NCBI RefSeq assembly: GCF_000876015.1 | Contig: NZ_BBQM01000001.1 | Coordinates: 1 to 64,000 of the forward strand | Origin: Cupriavidus basilensis | GTDB lineage: Bacteria > Pseudomonadota > Gammaproteobacteria > Burkholderiales > Burkholderiaceae | Length of the DNA stretch: 64,000 nucleotides | Direction of reading: 5' to 3' | Shown here: positions 18,995 through 27,636 of the stretch, piece by piece | Layout: every line of letters starts with the position of its first letter | Position numbering within the stretch: the stretch's first letter is position 1 | The notes under the pieces: generated by a model | What the model saw: only the letters and a program-made list of their open reading frames with translations | Told to the model about the DNA's origin: nothing | Database searches by the model: none | Program-made: the position numbers and the translations under genes

Positions 18995-20245
18995 ATGTCC
19001 GAACACTTCGATTCGCTGGAAACGCGCGCGCCCGCCGCGCGCGCGCAGGCCCTGCTGGCGGACCTGCGCCGGCAGGTGGCCCACGCCAAGGCGCACGCGC
19101 CGTACTTCGCGCAACTGCTGCGCGAGGTGGACCCGGACGCGCTCGATTCGCGCGCGGCGCTGGCCGCGCTGCCGGTGACGCGCAAGTCCGAGCTCACGCA
19201 GCGCCAGCGTGCCGCGCCGCCGCTCGGCGGGCTCAACGCCACGCCGCTGGGCGGGCTGCGCCACATCTTCCAGTCGCCCGGCCCCATCCATGAGCCGGAC
19301 GGCCACGGCGCGGACTGGTGGCGCATCGCGCGCGCCATGTTCGCCGCGGGCTTTCGCGCCGGGGATCTGGTCTACAACACCTTCTCCTATCACTTCACGC
19401 CGGCCGGCATGATGATGGAAAGCGGCGCGCACAAGCTGGGCTGCTGCGTGTTCCCGGCCGGCGTGGGCCAGACCGAATCGCAGGTGCAGGCGCTGGCCAG
19501 CCTGCAGCCGGCCGCCTACGCCGGCACGCCCTCGTTCCTGCGCATCCTGCTGGAGAAGGGCGACGAGATGGGCCTGCCGTGCACCAGCCTGCGCAAGGCA
19601 CTCGTCTCCGGCGAAGCGTTGCCCCCCTCGCTGCGCGCGTGGTTCGGCGAGCGCGGCATCCGCGTGCAGCAGATGTACGGCAGCGCCGACGTCGGCCTGG
19701 TCGCCTACGAGAGCGAAGGCGCGGACGGCTGGGTGGTGGACGAAGGCGTGCTGGTGGAGATCGTCGAGCCCGGCGGCACGCAGCCGATGCCCGACGGCGA
19801 GGTCGGCGAGGTGGTGGTGACGGTGCTCGGCAACGGCGACTATCCGCTGATCCGCTTCGGCACCGGCGACCTCTCCGCCTTCGTGGCCGGCTCCGCCGAG
19901 CGCGCCAGCCCGTGCGGGCGCACCAACCTGCGGCTCAAGGGATGGCTCGGCCGCGCCGACCAGACCACCAAGGTCAAAGGGATGTTTGTGCATCCCGGGC
20001 AGGTTGGGGAGGTCATGCGGCGGCATCCCGAAGTGCGGGCCGCTCGCCTCATCGTCACGGGCCGCGTGGGAGCCGATGTGATGACCCTGCATTGCGAGGC
20101 TGTGGGGAATGACGAGAGCCTGGCCCGCGCGATCGGGGAATCGGTGCGGGAGGTGTTGCGGTTGCGTGGGGAGGTACGGTTTGTGGCAGTGGGGGCGTTG
20201 CCGCAGGATGGGAGGGTTATTGAGGATGCTAGGAGTTATGAGTGA
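18995..20245 (+). CDS. phenylacetate-CoA ligase-like AMP-forming ligase
   Basis: 416 aa, close to PaaK length (about 430). It shows PaaK-like features: N-terminal ALLADLRRQVAHAKAHAPYFAQLL, VTRKSELTQRQ, an aromatic acid-CoA ligase core (PGPIHEP region, YNTFSYHFTPAGMMMESGA), MYGSADVGLVAYESE, FGTGDLSAFVAG and C-terminal VKGMFVHPGQVGEVMRRHPEV. It probably activates an aromatic or related carboxylate with CoA. It is last gene of the cluster, so the operon holds CoA ligases at both ends of an ABC importer. The final ~100 bp become less GC-rich toward the palindrome that follows. Confidence 0.88.
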   Translation: MSEHFDSLETRAPAARAQALLADLRRQVAHAKAHAPYFAQLLREVDPDALDSRAALAALPVTRKSELTQRQRAAPPLGGLNATPLGGLRHIFQSPGPIHEPDGHGADWWRIARAMFAAGFRAGDLVYNTFSYHFTPAGMMMESGAHKLGCCVFPAGVGQTESQVQALASLQPAAYAGTPSFLRILLEKGDEMGLPCTSLRKALVSGEALPPSLRAWFGERGIRVQQMYGSADVGLVAYESEGADGWVVDEGVLVEIVEPGGTQPMPDGEVGEVVVTVLGNGDYPLIRFGTGDLSAFVAGSAERASPCGRTNLRLKGWLGRADQTTKVKGMFVHPGQVGEVMRRHPEVRAARLIVTGRVGADVMTLHCEAVGNDESLARAIGESVREVLRLRGEVRFVAVGALPQDGRVIEDARSYE

Positions 20246-21120
20246 GGGGGGAGTGGTTTATTTGTGCTGCTTGGCTTCAAAGGCAGCTTCAACGGCGTAA
20301 CGTCAACGGCTGGACGTCAAAGTCAAAATCAACTTCAAAGTCAAAGTCAAAGGCTTTCGCTCCCCCGGAGCGACCTACTTTCTTTTCCCCGAAAAGAAAG
20401 TAGGCAAAGAAAGCGGGCTGCCTGGCCGGCAGGGGCAGAGCCGAACAGGGATGCTGGTTGTTGGTGGTTTCGTGGTGGGGGTGGTGGTTCTGCTGGGATT
20501 CTGCCGGTACCGGTTTTGGTGGCCACGTTCTCTCGGGTGGTGTTCGATTCGTGGTGGCGCTGCATGATGGCGGTGGCCCAGGCTCTTCGGGCTGCTGCCG
20601 CGACCGGGGCGGATGGGTGCGTCATAGGGACGGGGCTGGTTTCGTGGTGGGCGTGGTGGCCCCCAGTCGATCTCAGTGCCAAACGGTTTTGACTTGAGAG
20701 GCAATCCGGTTCAAAGCAACCCAGTACACCCGCGTGGGGTCCACCACGCCCACCACGAAACCAGTGCCGGTGCTATGCCGTGACCGCCAGCACCGGTAAC
20801 GGCAGATGGCCGAACAGGCAGTGCGCCCGCCATCATAAGTCTGACCCCGCAACCCATACCGCCAGCCAGATCGTGGCCAGCCGAACCGGTAACGGCAGGA
20901 TGCCAGCAGAACCGCAGGCCCCACGACGAAACCACCAACAACAAGAAACCCCAACGTTTCTGCCCCTGCCGGCCAGGCAGCCCGCTTTCTTTGCCTACTT
21001 TCTTTTCGGGGAAAAGAAAGTAGGTCGCTCCGGGGGAGCGAAAGCCTTTGACTTTGACTTTGAATTTGATTTTGATCTTGACATTAGGCCGTTGAATTTA
21101 AGTTTTTTCCTAGGGAAAGA
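20246..21120. repeat. giant imperfect palindrome with 104-bp perfect inverted repeats
   Basis: The arms 20335-20438 and 20960-21063 are exact reverse complements over 104 bp and are symmetric about 20699. A second perfect pair, 20636-20659 and 20741-20764 (24 bp), has the same centre (20700). Further imperfect pairing exists between 20458-20480 and 20920-20943, and between 20502-20520 and 20882-20900. Outward, degenerate GTCAAA/TTTGAC tandem hexamers continue to about 20310 and 21085. Each arm also contains its own 13-3-13 hairpin (CTACTTTCTTTTC / GAAAAGAAAGTAG). No transposase or credible gene lies inside. The element sits exactly between two convergently ending genes. Confidence 0.9.
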
Positions 21121-21591
21121 TCAAATCTCCAAGATATCAAGAACAGACCCCGTCCTCTTAACTGTAGCCAAAACAATATGAGAATTAATAGCCATAACCC
21201 CCGGCGCCTTATGCAACCGATCGACAACAAACTCAGAATAATGCTCTAAACTCCGTGCCCGCACAGTTAACACATAATTGGAAGGCCCCGACACGATCCG
21301 TGCGGTCACCACCTCCGGCCAGTCGTTCAAGGCCTGCACGAAGTTCTCGTGCCAGCGCTCCACGTCGGTGCGCATCGACACCTGCACCAGTGCCTCGAAC
21401 TCCATGCCCAGCGCCTTGGCGTCGAGCACACAGCGGTAGCCGGCGATCACGCCGGCTTCTTCCAGTAGCTTCACCCGCCGGAAGCATGCCGAGGCGGACA
21501 GGTTCACCGCCTCGGCCAGTTCCTGGTTGGTGGTTTTTCCGTCGCGGGTCAGGTGGCGCAGGATGCGGACATCGATCAGGTCAAGTTTCAT
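21121..21591 (-). CDS. Lrp/AsnC-family transcriptional regulator
   Basis: 156 aa. An N-terminal HTH (residues about 1-60: MKLDLIDVRILRHLTRDGKT, SASACFRRVKLLEEAGVI) is followed by a RAM ligand-binding domain (about 65-145; ALVQVSMRTDVERWHENF, VTARIVSGPSNYVLTV). It is divergent from a porin/amino-acid permease pair, separated by 219 bp of AT-rich DNA, so amino-acid-responsive control of those genes is likely. Its 3' end abuts the large palindrome. Confidence 0.95.
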   Translation of the reverse strand: MKLDLIDVRILRHLTRDGKTTNQELAEAVNLSASACFRRVKLLEEAGVIAGYRCVLDAKALGMEFEALVQVSMRTDVERWHENFVQALNDWPEVVTARIVSGPSNYVLTVRARSLEHYSEFVVDRLHKAPGVMAINSHIVLATVKRTGSVLDILEI

Positions 21592-21810
21592 TCTGAATAT
21601 TTAACCGCGAAATCGTTATTTGTCGAAATAAATGCAGCGCAAAACGATTTGATGCGGTAAAAAGTCGAAGAAAATTCAATTATCTGTTTGTTAATATACC
21701 TCTCCCTGAGCGTAAAAGCACTGGCTGGCATGCAGTGCCGCGCATCAGGCTGGCCTGTTCGCCGCGAGGTGCGCGGAGCCGGAAAAACAAAAAAGAGAGG
21801 AGACGCATTA

Positions 21811-22875
21811 ATGAGAAAATTCCGACCCGCGCTATTGGCGGGCATGCTCGCCGCGGGCGGCGCCAGCGCACAGGGCTCGGCCACGCTCTACGGCATCGTC
21901 GACCAGAGCCTGCGCTTCACCACCCACGCCAACGCCGCCAACGACCACGACGTCGCGCTGGCCAACGGCGCCGTGACCAACAGCCGCTTTGGCCTGCGCG
22001 GCGAGGAAACGCTGGGCTCCGGCCTCAAGGCCATCTTCCGCCTGGAAAACGGCTTCGACCCGCAGACCGGCCACACCAACCAGAACGGCCGGCTGTTCGG
22101 CCGCTACGCCTACGTCGGCCTGTCCGGCCGCCTCGGCACGCTGCGGCTCGGCCGCCAGTCCACCGAAGGCTTCAACCTGTTCGGCGACTTCGACCCGCTC
22201 ACCATCGCCAATTACACCGCCAACTACTGGCCGTACTTCATCACCGCCGGCCGCATCGACAACGCCGCCAGCTATGACGGCACCTTCGGCGGCCTCAACG
22301 TGGGCGCCAGCTACGGCTTCGGCGAGCAGCCCGGCAGCGTGGGCCGCAACGCGTACTGGGGCGCGCGCGCCGCCTACACCGCCGGCGCCGTCAGCGTGGG
22401 CGGCGTGTACCAGGAAACGCGCGACGCCGCCAGCAACGCGCAGCGCATGTGGGGCGCGGCCGCGCGCTACGCGGCGGGCGCCGGCAGGTATTTCCTCGGC
22501 TACCTCGGCGGCCGGGACGCCACCGGCTCGCTCGACGCCGCGCTCAACGATGCCGCCCGCGCCGTCGCCCACGGCACCATCACGGCCAACCCGCGCCGGG
22601 ACGATACCGTGTACGCCGGCCTCGCTTATCAGATAGCGCCGGCGCTTACGCTGACCGCCGTCTTCTACTACGACCGCATCCGCAACGCCAACGGCATCGC
22701 CGGCAACGGCGGCAGGCGCTACACGGGTGTGGCGCTGGCCGAGTACGCGCTGTCGCGGCGCACGCAGTTGTACGGCACGGTGGACCACAACATCGTCAGC
22801 GGCGGCGCCGCCACGGAACTGCCCGGGCGCGGCAACCAGACCGGCGTGGCGCTCGGCATCCGCCACGTGTTCTGA
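21811..22875 (+). CDS. outer-membrane porin (Burkholderiales OmpC-like)
   Basis: 354 aa. A signal peptide (MRKFRPALLAGMLAAGGASAQ, cleavage near 20) is followed by SATLYGIVDQSLRF, the classic start of Burkholderiales general porins. The FGLRGEETLGSGLKAIFRLENGF and RLFGRYAYVGLSG beta-strand motifs and a terminal Phe (IRHVF) confirm a 16-stranded trimeric porin. The start follows an AGAGAGGAG ribosome site. The upstream 219-bp gap is AT-rich and shared with the divergent Lrp regulator. It probably mediates passive entry of amino acids or small polar solutes for the permease downstream. Confidence 0.94.
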   Translation: MRKFRPALLAGMLAAGGASAQGSATLYGIVDQSLRFTTHANAANDHDVALANGAVTNSRFGLRGEETLGSGLKAIFRLENGFDPQTGHTNQNGRLFGRYAYVGLSGRLGTLRLGRQSTEGFNLFGDFDPLTIANYTANYWPYFITAGRIDNAASYDGTFGGLNVGASYGFGEQPGSVGRNAYWGARAAYTAGAVSVGGVYQETRDAASNAQRMWGAAARYAAGAGRYFLGYLGGRDATGSLDAALNDAARAVAHGTITANPRRDDTVYAGLAYQIAPALTLTAVFYYDRIRNANGIAGNGGRRYTGVALAEYALSRRTQLYGTVDHNIVSGGAATELPGRGNQTGVALGIRHVF

Positions 22876-22957
22876 GCCGCGGCGCCCTGCATCATCCAGC
22901 CCCCTGGCCCCGAGCAGGGGACCACGCGGAGCACCCAGCACCCGAAGGAGACAAGCC

Positions 22958-24388
22958 ATGACAAAGCCCCCGCAGCAGTTCCAGCAGATCGTCGAGCGCG
23001 AGAAAGGGCTGCGGCGCAGCCTCAGCGCCAGCCAGATGACCATGATCGCCATCGGCGGCGCGGTCGGCACCGGGCTGTTCCTCGGCAGCGGTTTCGCCAT
23101 CGGCTTTGCCGGCCCGAGCGTGCTGGTGAGCTACGCCATCGGCGCGTGCATCGCGCTGCTGCTGATGGGCTGCCTGGCCGAGATGACGGTCGCGCACCCG
23201 ACCTCCGGCTCGTTCGGCGCCTATGCCGAGCACTACGTCGGGCCGCTGGCCGGCTTCCTGGTGCGCTATGCCTACTGGGCCTGCATCGTGCTGGCGGTCG
23301 GGGCCGAGGTCACGGCCACCGCACTCTACATGAAGTACTGGCTGCCGGCGGTGCCGGGCTGGTTCTGGATCGTGTCGTTCTCGGGCGCGCTGGTGCTGGT
23401 CAACGCGCTGAGCGTCAACATCTTCGGCGCGGTGGAGTACTGGTTCTCGGTCATCAAGATCACCGCCATCGTCGGCTTCATCCTGCTCGGCGCCTACGTG
23501 GTCTTCGGCGCGCCCACGCTGGTCGGCGACGGCGCGCGGCAGGCCGGCTTCCACCACTACACCGCGCACGGCGGCTTCTTTCCCAACGGCATTGGCGGCA
23601 CGTGGGTGGCGGTGATCGTCTCCATCTTCAGCTACCTGAGCATCGAGATGATCGCCGTGGCCGCCGGCGAGGCGCAGGACCCGGAGCGCGCCGTCATGCG
23701 CGCGTTCCGCTCCACCATGCTGCGGCTGGTGCTGTTCTACCTGCTCACGCTCGCGCTGATGCTGGCCATCGTGCCGTGGACGGCCGCCGGCCACGACCAG
23801 AGCCCCTTCGTCAAGGTCATGGAAGCCATCCGCATTCCCGGCGCGGCCGGCGTCATCAACTTCGTGGTGCTGATCGCCGCGCTGTCGGCCATGAACAGCC
23901 AGCTCTACATCACCACGCGCATGATGTTCAGCCTCTCTCGCGCCGGCTACGCGCCGCGGCCGCTCGGCCAGCTCAGCGCGCGCGGCGTGCCGCTGCCGGC
24001 GCTGCTGCTGTCCACCGGCGGCATCGCCATCGCCACGCTGGTGAGCATCTTCTATCCCGATGCCTCGTTCACCATCATGATGGCCGTGTCGATGTTCGGC
24101 GCGCTGTTCACGTGGATGATGATCTTCGTCACCCACTACTTCTTCCGCCGCGCGTGGCATGCCCGGGGCGGCGCGCCGCTGCGCTTTCGCATGTGGGGTT
24201 TTCCGGTGCTCACGCTGCTCGGCGCGGGGCTGATGCTGGCCGTGATGCTCACCACGGCGTTCACGCAGGCATTCCGCATGACGCTGGTGTTCGGCGTGCC
24301 CTTCCTGGCGGTGCTGACGGTGGCTTACTTCGGCTGGTACAGGGCGCGCGCGCTGGCGGTGGCCGCGCGGGCAAACGAAGCGGCCTGA
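22958..24388 (+). CDS. amino-acid permease (APC superfamily, AAT family)
   Basis: 476 aa, twelve predicted membrane helices. The N-terminal motif MTMIAIGGAVGTGLFLGSG (about 24-42) and PTSGSFGAYAEHYVGPLAGF are typical of AAT-type amino-acid:H+ symporters (GABA/aromatic/D-serine permeases). A GAAGGAG ribosome site lies 7 nt before the ATG. It follows the porin gene by 82 bp on the same strand and with the divergent Lrp gene forms an uptake unit. The individual substrate cannot be determined. Confidence 0.93.
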   Translation: MTKPPQQFQQIVEREKGLRRSLSASQMTMIAIGGAVGTGLFLGSGFAIGFAGPSVLVSYAIGACIALLLMGCLAEMTVAHPTSGSFGAYAEHYVGPLAGFLVRYAYWACIVLAVGAEVTATALYMKYWLPAVPGWFWIVSFSGALVLVNALSVNIFGAVEYWFSVIKITAIVGFILLGAYVVFGAPTLVGDGARQAGFHHYTAHGGFFPNGIGGTWVAVIVSIFSYLSIEMIAVAAGEAQDPERAVMRAFRSTMLRLVLFYLLTLALMLAIVPWTAAGHDQSPFVKVMEAIRIPGAAGVINFVVLIAALSAMNSQLYITTRMMFSLSRAGYAPRPLGQLSARGVPLPALLLSTGGIAIATLVSIFYPDASFTIMMAVSMFGALFTWMMIFVTHYFFRRAWHARGGAPLRFRMWGFPVLTLLGAGLMLAVMLTTAFTQAFRMTLVFGVPFLAVLTVAYFGWYRARALAVAARANEAA

Positions 24389-24397
24389 ACCGGGCGC

Positions 24398-24820
24398 TCA
24401 GGCCTCGCCGTCCGTGGCGGACGGCGGATAGCCGCCGCGCGGGCGCGTCGGCAGCCACAGCAGCCACGCGGTCACGGCCGCCGCGCAGGCCAGCAAGGCA
24501 ACCGAGATGAACGGGCGCTCGCGCAGCAGCCACGCCGTGGCGCCCATCGACGGCCACATGGTGCCGATGGCCAGCCACTTGGCGCGCAGCGGCACGCTGT
24601 GGTGCTGCTGCCAGTCATGCACCAGCGGCCCCAGCCGCGGATGCGCCAGCAGCCGCGCATGAAAACGCTCCGAGCCGCGCGCGAAGCACGCCGCGGCCAG
24701 CAGCACGAACGGCGTGGTCGGCAGCACCGGCAGGAAGATGCCGACGATGCCCAGCAGCAGGCTGAGCGCGCCGAGCGCGACGAACAGCGCGCGCAGCACC
24801 CGCTCGCGGTGGCTGCGCAC
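24398..24820 (-). CDS. DUF454 (YbaN-like) inner-membrane protein
   Basis: 140 aa with GTG start at 24820. It matches the YbaN/DUF454 family: ALGALSLLLGIVGIFLPVLPTTPFVLLAAACFARGSERFH, then HPRLGPLVHDWQQHHSVPLRAK. Three to four membrane segments are predicted. The start is uncertain; upstream in-frame sequence is an Ala/Asp/Asn-rich low-complexity stretch with no methionine. It is downstream of, and co-directional with, the nitronate monooxygenase gene. The function of the family is unknown. Confidence 0.82.
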   Translation of the reverse strand: MRSHRERVLRALFVALGALSLLLGIVGIFLPVLPTTPFVLLAAACFARGSERFHARLLAHPRLGPLVHDWQQHHSVPLRAKWLAIGTMWPSMGATAWLLRERPFISVALLACAAAVTAWLLWLPTRPRGGYPPSATDGEA

Positions 24821-24903
24821 GGCGGCGCCGGTACCGGCATTGGCGCCGGCGTCAGTGTCTGCGTCGGCGTTGGCGCCGGAGCCGGCGGGCGGCCGCTTCG
24901 CGC

Positions 24904-25881
24904 TCAGACCGCCAGCCCCAGGCGCGCGCGCGCCGCGTCGTACTCGGCCTTCATGCGCGCCACGATCTCGCCGGCGGCCGGGACATCGTGGATCTGGCCC
25001 ACGCCCTGGCCCGCGCCCCACACGTCCTTCCACGCCTTCGCCTTGGACGCGCCGCTGGAGAAATCCATCTTGCTCTTGTCCGCTTCCGGCAGGTTCTCCG
25101 GGTCCAGCCCGGACGCCACGATGCTCTCGCGGATGTAGTTGCCGTGCACGCCGGTGAACAGGTTGGTGTAGATGATGTCCGCCGCGGCCGACGTGGTGAT
25201 CGACTGCTTGTACTGCTCGCTCGCGTGCGCCTCCCGCGAAGCGATGAAGCGCGTGCCCACGTAGGCGAAGTCCGCGCCCATCGCCTGCGCGGCCAGCACC
25301 GCCTCGCCGGTGGCAATCGACCCCGACAGCGCGATCACGCCGTCGAAGATCTTGCGCACCTCGCCCACCAGCGCGAACGGCGACAGCGTGCCCGCGTGCC
25401 CGCCCGCGCCGGCCGCCACCAGGATCAGGCCATCCACGCCGGCCTCGATGGCCTTCTGCGCATGGCGGATGCTGATCACGTCGTGCAGCACGATGCCGCC
25501 GTAGCCGTGCACCGCGTCGATCATCTCCCTGGGCGGCGCGCGCAGCGAGGTGATGAAGATCGGCACCTTGTGGTCCACGCACACCTTGATGTCATGCTCC
25601 AGCCGCACGTTGGACGCATGCACGATCTGGTTCACCGCCACCGGCCCCACCGGCGCGCCCGGGTTGGCCGCGCGGAAGCTGGCCAGCTCCTCCTCGATCT
25701 GCGTCAGCCAGTCGCCCAGCACCTCCGCCGGGCGCGCGTTCAGCGCGGGGAAGGAACCGACGATGCCCGCCTTGCACTGCGCCAGCACCAGCTCCGGATA
25801 ACTGACGATGAACATCGGCGAGGCAATGACGGGCAGGGTGAGGTTCTGCAGGACCTTCGGCAATTGTCTGGCGGCGGGCAT
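24904..25881 (-). CDS. nitronate monooxygenase (NMO/2-nitropropane dioxygenase family)
   Basis: 325 aa flavin-dependent TIM-barrel enzyme. It has the NMO-like N-terminus (LTLPVIASPMFIVSYPELVLAQ), GAGGHAGTLSPFALV and the FMN phosphate-binding segment with IALSGSIATGEAVLAAQAMGADFAYVGTRF. It would oxidise alkyl nitronates such as propionate-3-nitronate, or act in the related enoyl reductase group. The start at 25881 is chosen for the AGGAGAT site 4-5 nt upstream. A GAACGATCGTTC palindrome lies about 50 bp upstream. The substrate is unproven. Confidence 0.9.
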   Translation of the reverse strand: MPAARQLPKVLQNLTLPVIASPMFIVSYPELVLAQCKAGIVGSFPALNARPAEVLGDWLTQIEEELASFRAANPGAPVGPVAVNQIVHASNVRLEHDIKVCVDHKVPIFITSLRAPPREMIDAVHGYGGIVLHDVISIRHAQKAIEAGVDGLILVAAGAGGHAGTLSPFALVGEVRKIFDGVIALSGSIATGEAVLAAQAMGADFAYVGTRFIASREAHASEQYKQSITTSAAADIIYTNLFTGVHGNYIRESIVASGLDPENLPEADKSKMDFSSGASKAKAWKDVWGAGQGVGQIHDVPAAGEIVARMKAEYDAARARLGLAV

Positions 25882-25928
25882 GGTATCTCCTGAACCACGG
25901 CGGGCGCCGCGACCGGCGCCCGGGATGT

Positions 25929-25940
25929 GAACGATCGTTC
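25929..25940. promoter_or_regulatory. TetR-type palindrome GAACGATCGTTC
   Basis: A perfect 12-bp palindrome within the promoter region of the leftward nitronate monooxygenase gene, 48 bp before its start. The symmetry resembles TetR/AcrR family operators. No TetR gene is in the window, so the regulator would act in trans. Inference only. Confidence 0.45.
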
Positions 25941-26329
25941 GATTATAGGGAGTTTCCGCGCGGCGGCGTTGGGGGCTGGCTAGACGCGCCAGTCTACGGC
26001 CGGCTGGCCGGCGCGGGCGCGTGTAAGAAACGGATACAAGCCCGGAGCCCGCCCCGGTACACGGCGCATACGCCTCATCCGTTAAACCCATACGAGATGG
26101 CGCGCGGCGACTGGTGCATATGCAGCTTGGTTCCGCGCACATTGTTTCTTTTGCAGAACAGTGTATTGACTGAATCAGGGTTTCCCCTAGGTCAATCCCA
26201 GGCGTACATTTCGTGAACCGCCAGGCTTCCGCCCCGCCGCCACAAGGCGACGGCCACGGAACCAGGCAGCAGCGCCGGCCCGGCCGGCGCGCGTCCCCAG
26301 CCAGTAGTCAGCAGCAAAGGAGTGCATTC

Positions 26330-26731
26330 ATGAGTTCCATCCTCGAAGCCCTGTTCTCCAGGCACATCGGCGACCCCGATCGCGTGGTCACGGCGCTCAA
26401 CCACCAGGAAATCGTCGTCGCCCTGTCAGCGCTGGTCGCCGAGAAGAACGTCGCCATCCTGCACATGCTCTACCCGCGCACCGACGCCCGCACCCACCGC
26501 AGCCTGGACGCCCTGGTCGGCGCGCTGCACAACCACGGGCTGCACCAGACGGCCGAGCTGATCGCGCAGGAAGCGCACTACCTCGTGTTCAAGGAACCCG
26601 ACAAGGCGTGGAAGACCCTGCAGGAAATCCGCCACGACTCGCTGGCCATCGGCGTGCATCTTTACTACAAGGGTGCCACTGGCGACGCGGCGGAACGTGA
26701 GCTGGATAAGGATGCGCACCGGAAGGCTTGA
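26330..26731 (+). CDS. hypothetical helical protein
   Basis: 133 aa, not recognised. The start at 26330 is set by AAAGGAG (26316-26322) 7 nt upstream; the longer in-frame extension is low-complexity. It is Leu/Ala/His-rich and predicted mostly alpha-helical (SSILEALFSRHIGDPDRVV, NNHGLHQTAELIAQEAHYL-like repeats of His). No signal peptide, membrane segment or catalytic motif is evident. About 450 bp of non-coding DNA lie upstream. Codon use is like that of the high-GC flanks, so it belongs to the core rather than the accessory region. Confidence 0.7.
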   Translation: MSSILEALFSRHIGDPDRVVTALNHQEIVVALSALVAEKNVAILHMLYPRTDARTHRSLDALVGALHNHGLHQTAELIAQEAHYLVFKEPDKAWKTLQEIRHDSLAIGVHLYYKGATGDAAERELDKDAHRKA

Positions 26732-26800
26732 GGTGGTGCAGGTATTGCAGCGGCGTGGCCCCGCGCTGCGTGGTTGCTGATCTGCTGACTGACTTCCCGG

Positions 26801-26866
26801 TTTGCTCCCCTCTCCCGCGCAGTGGGAGAGGGGGCGGGGGAGAGGGCAGAGCGCTTGCGAATGACG
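26801..26866 (+). repeat. CCCCTCTCCC-type palindromic repeat, copy B
   Basis: TTTGCTCCCCTCTCCC is followed by a 5-nt spacer, GTGGGAGAGG, and a tail ending in CTTGCGAATG. The same tail occurs on the opposite strand in the copy at 60806-60860, so these are members of one dispersed intergenic family. Mobilisation or a role in mRNA stability is unknown. Confidence 0.65.
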
Positions 26867-26970
26867 AACGCGGTCACTTTGCAGAGCACCTGATTTCCTC
26901 CCCCGCCGCTGCCCCGCACACGGGAGAGCAGCGTGCCACAAAGCGCCAGGCCGACTTCATCAACAGCCTG

Positions 26971-26993
26971 AAGGCCCCGCAATGCGGGGCCTT
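26971..26993 (+). terminator. terminator-like hairpin
   Basis: AAGGCCCCGC-AAT-GCGGGGCCTT forms a 10-bp stem with a 3-nt loop followed by only a weak T-rich tail (GTTGCATGTTCTT). It is about 240 bp downstream of the hypothetical gene at 26330, in the right orientation to terminate it. Confidence 0.5.
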
Positions 26994-27243
26994 GTTGCAT
27001 GTTCTTGCTGAAGACGGACATGTGCCGGGTGCTTGCGCATGCAGTGACTTTGGGCTCGGTCCAGGCGCGCGCGTTTGCTGATCCTGCGTCGCCGCAGTTG
27101 AGCGAGGCGTTTGCTGTGACTGCTGAAATGCCAGGGTGGAGGGTGTTGCAGGCGGTTGTGGGACTGGCGTTCAGGGGTGCAAAAAAATCTGCGGTTGGTA
27201 ACAGAAGTTATCAAATCGCACGCCAACTCGGAGCTAGACTCTA

Positions 27244-27315
27244 GTCGTTGCCGCTTTCTGCGGCGACCGGGAATAGCAGCCTGAATACGAAGGACGAACC
27301 GCCGGCATCCGGTGG
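27244..27315 (+). ncRNA. structured 5' leader upstream of small DUF3077-like gene
   Basis: Two hairpins are visible: GTTGCCGC-TTTCT-GCGGCGAC (27247-27267, 8 bp with one G-U) and CCGCCGG-CAT-CCGGTGG (27299-27315, 7 bp with one G-U). They are separated by a single-stranded GAATA-rich linker and end 30 bp before the ATG at 27346. From memory, similar leaders (GGCGAC...GGGAA ... CCGGC hairpin) precede small DUF3077-like genes in other proteobacteria; this was not searched. Confidence 0.45.
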
Positions 27316-27345
27316 ACACCTTATTTCAGCTTGCGAGAACGCCCA

Positions 27346-27636
27346 ATGCACCAGCACACCCGAGACGGCATCACCGTCGACCACAACGGCGCAGACATGT
27401 CCTTGACTGCGCGCTTCCCACATGAAAATCCCCTGAGCCTTGCGGTATTGAAGGCTGCGCAGCTGCATGCGTTGTTGTTAATGGCCAGCGATTTTGTGGT
27501 GGCCGATGGTTCGGCCAACGGCCTGCAGCCGATGGAGCGGGAGAGTGTTTTTTCGCTGGCTGCGGAGCTGGCGGGGGAGGTGTTGGCGTTGAGTGAGATG
27601 GTGGGGGTGGCGGGGCGGGAGGTGGTTGATGGGTGA
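27346..27636 (+). CDS. small DUF3077-like hypothetical protein
   Basis: 96 aa from ATG 27346 (an upstream TTG at 27331 is possible). The sequence contains a helical core NPLSLAVLKAAQLHALLLMASDF, then FSLAAELAGEVLALSEMVG, resembling the two-helix DUF3077 family often found in small orphan genes. Composition is less GC-biased than the chromosomal average. It has a structured leader and lies at the edge of the retron-bearing segment. The function is unknown. Confidence 0.6.
   Translation: MHQHTRDGITVDHNGADMSLTARFPHENPLSLAVLKAAQLHALLLMASDFVVADGSANGLQPMERESVFSLAAELAGEVLALSEMVGVAGREVVDG

Larger units (their letters stand above)
26732..27345. other. non-coding gap with repeat copy, terminator-like hairpin and structured leader
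   Basis: About 610 bp without a convincing gene. It holds a copy of the CCCCTCTCCC repeat (26801-26866), the hairpin AAGGCCCCGC-AAT-GCGGGGCCTT at 26971-26993 and the structured leader of the next small gene (27244-27315). Short reading frames on both strands lack ribosome sites and are not called. It marks the left border of the accessory segment. Confidence 0.6.

Noticed and set aside
20264..20954. Several 80-140-residue open frames inside the giant palindrome
   Set aside because: They arise from the mirrored Trp/Gly-rich repeats, overlap on both strands and have no ribosome site or known domain.
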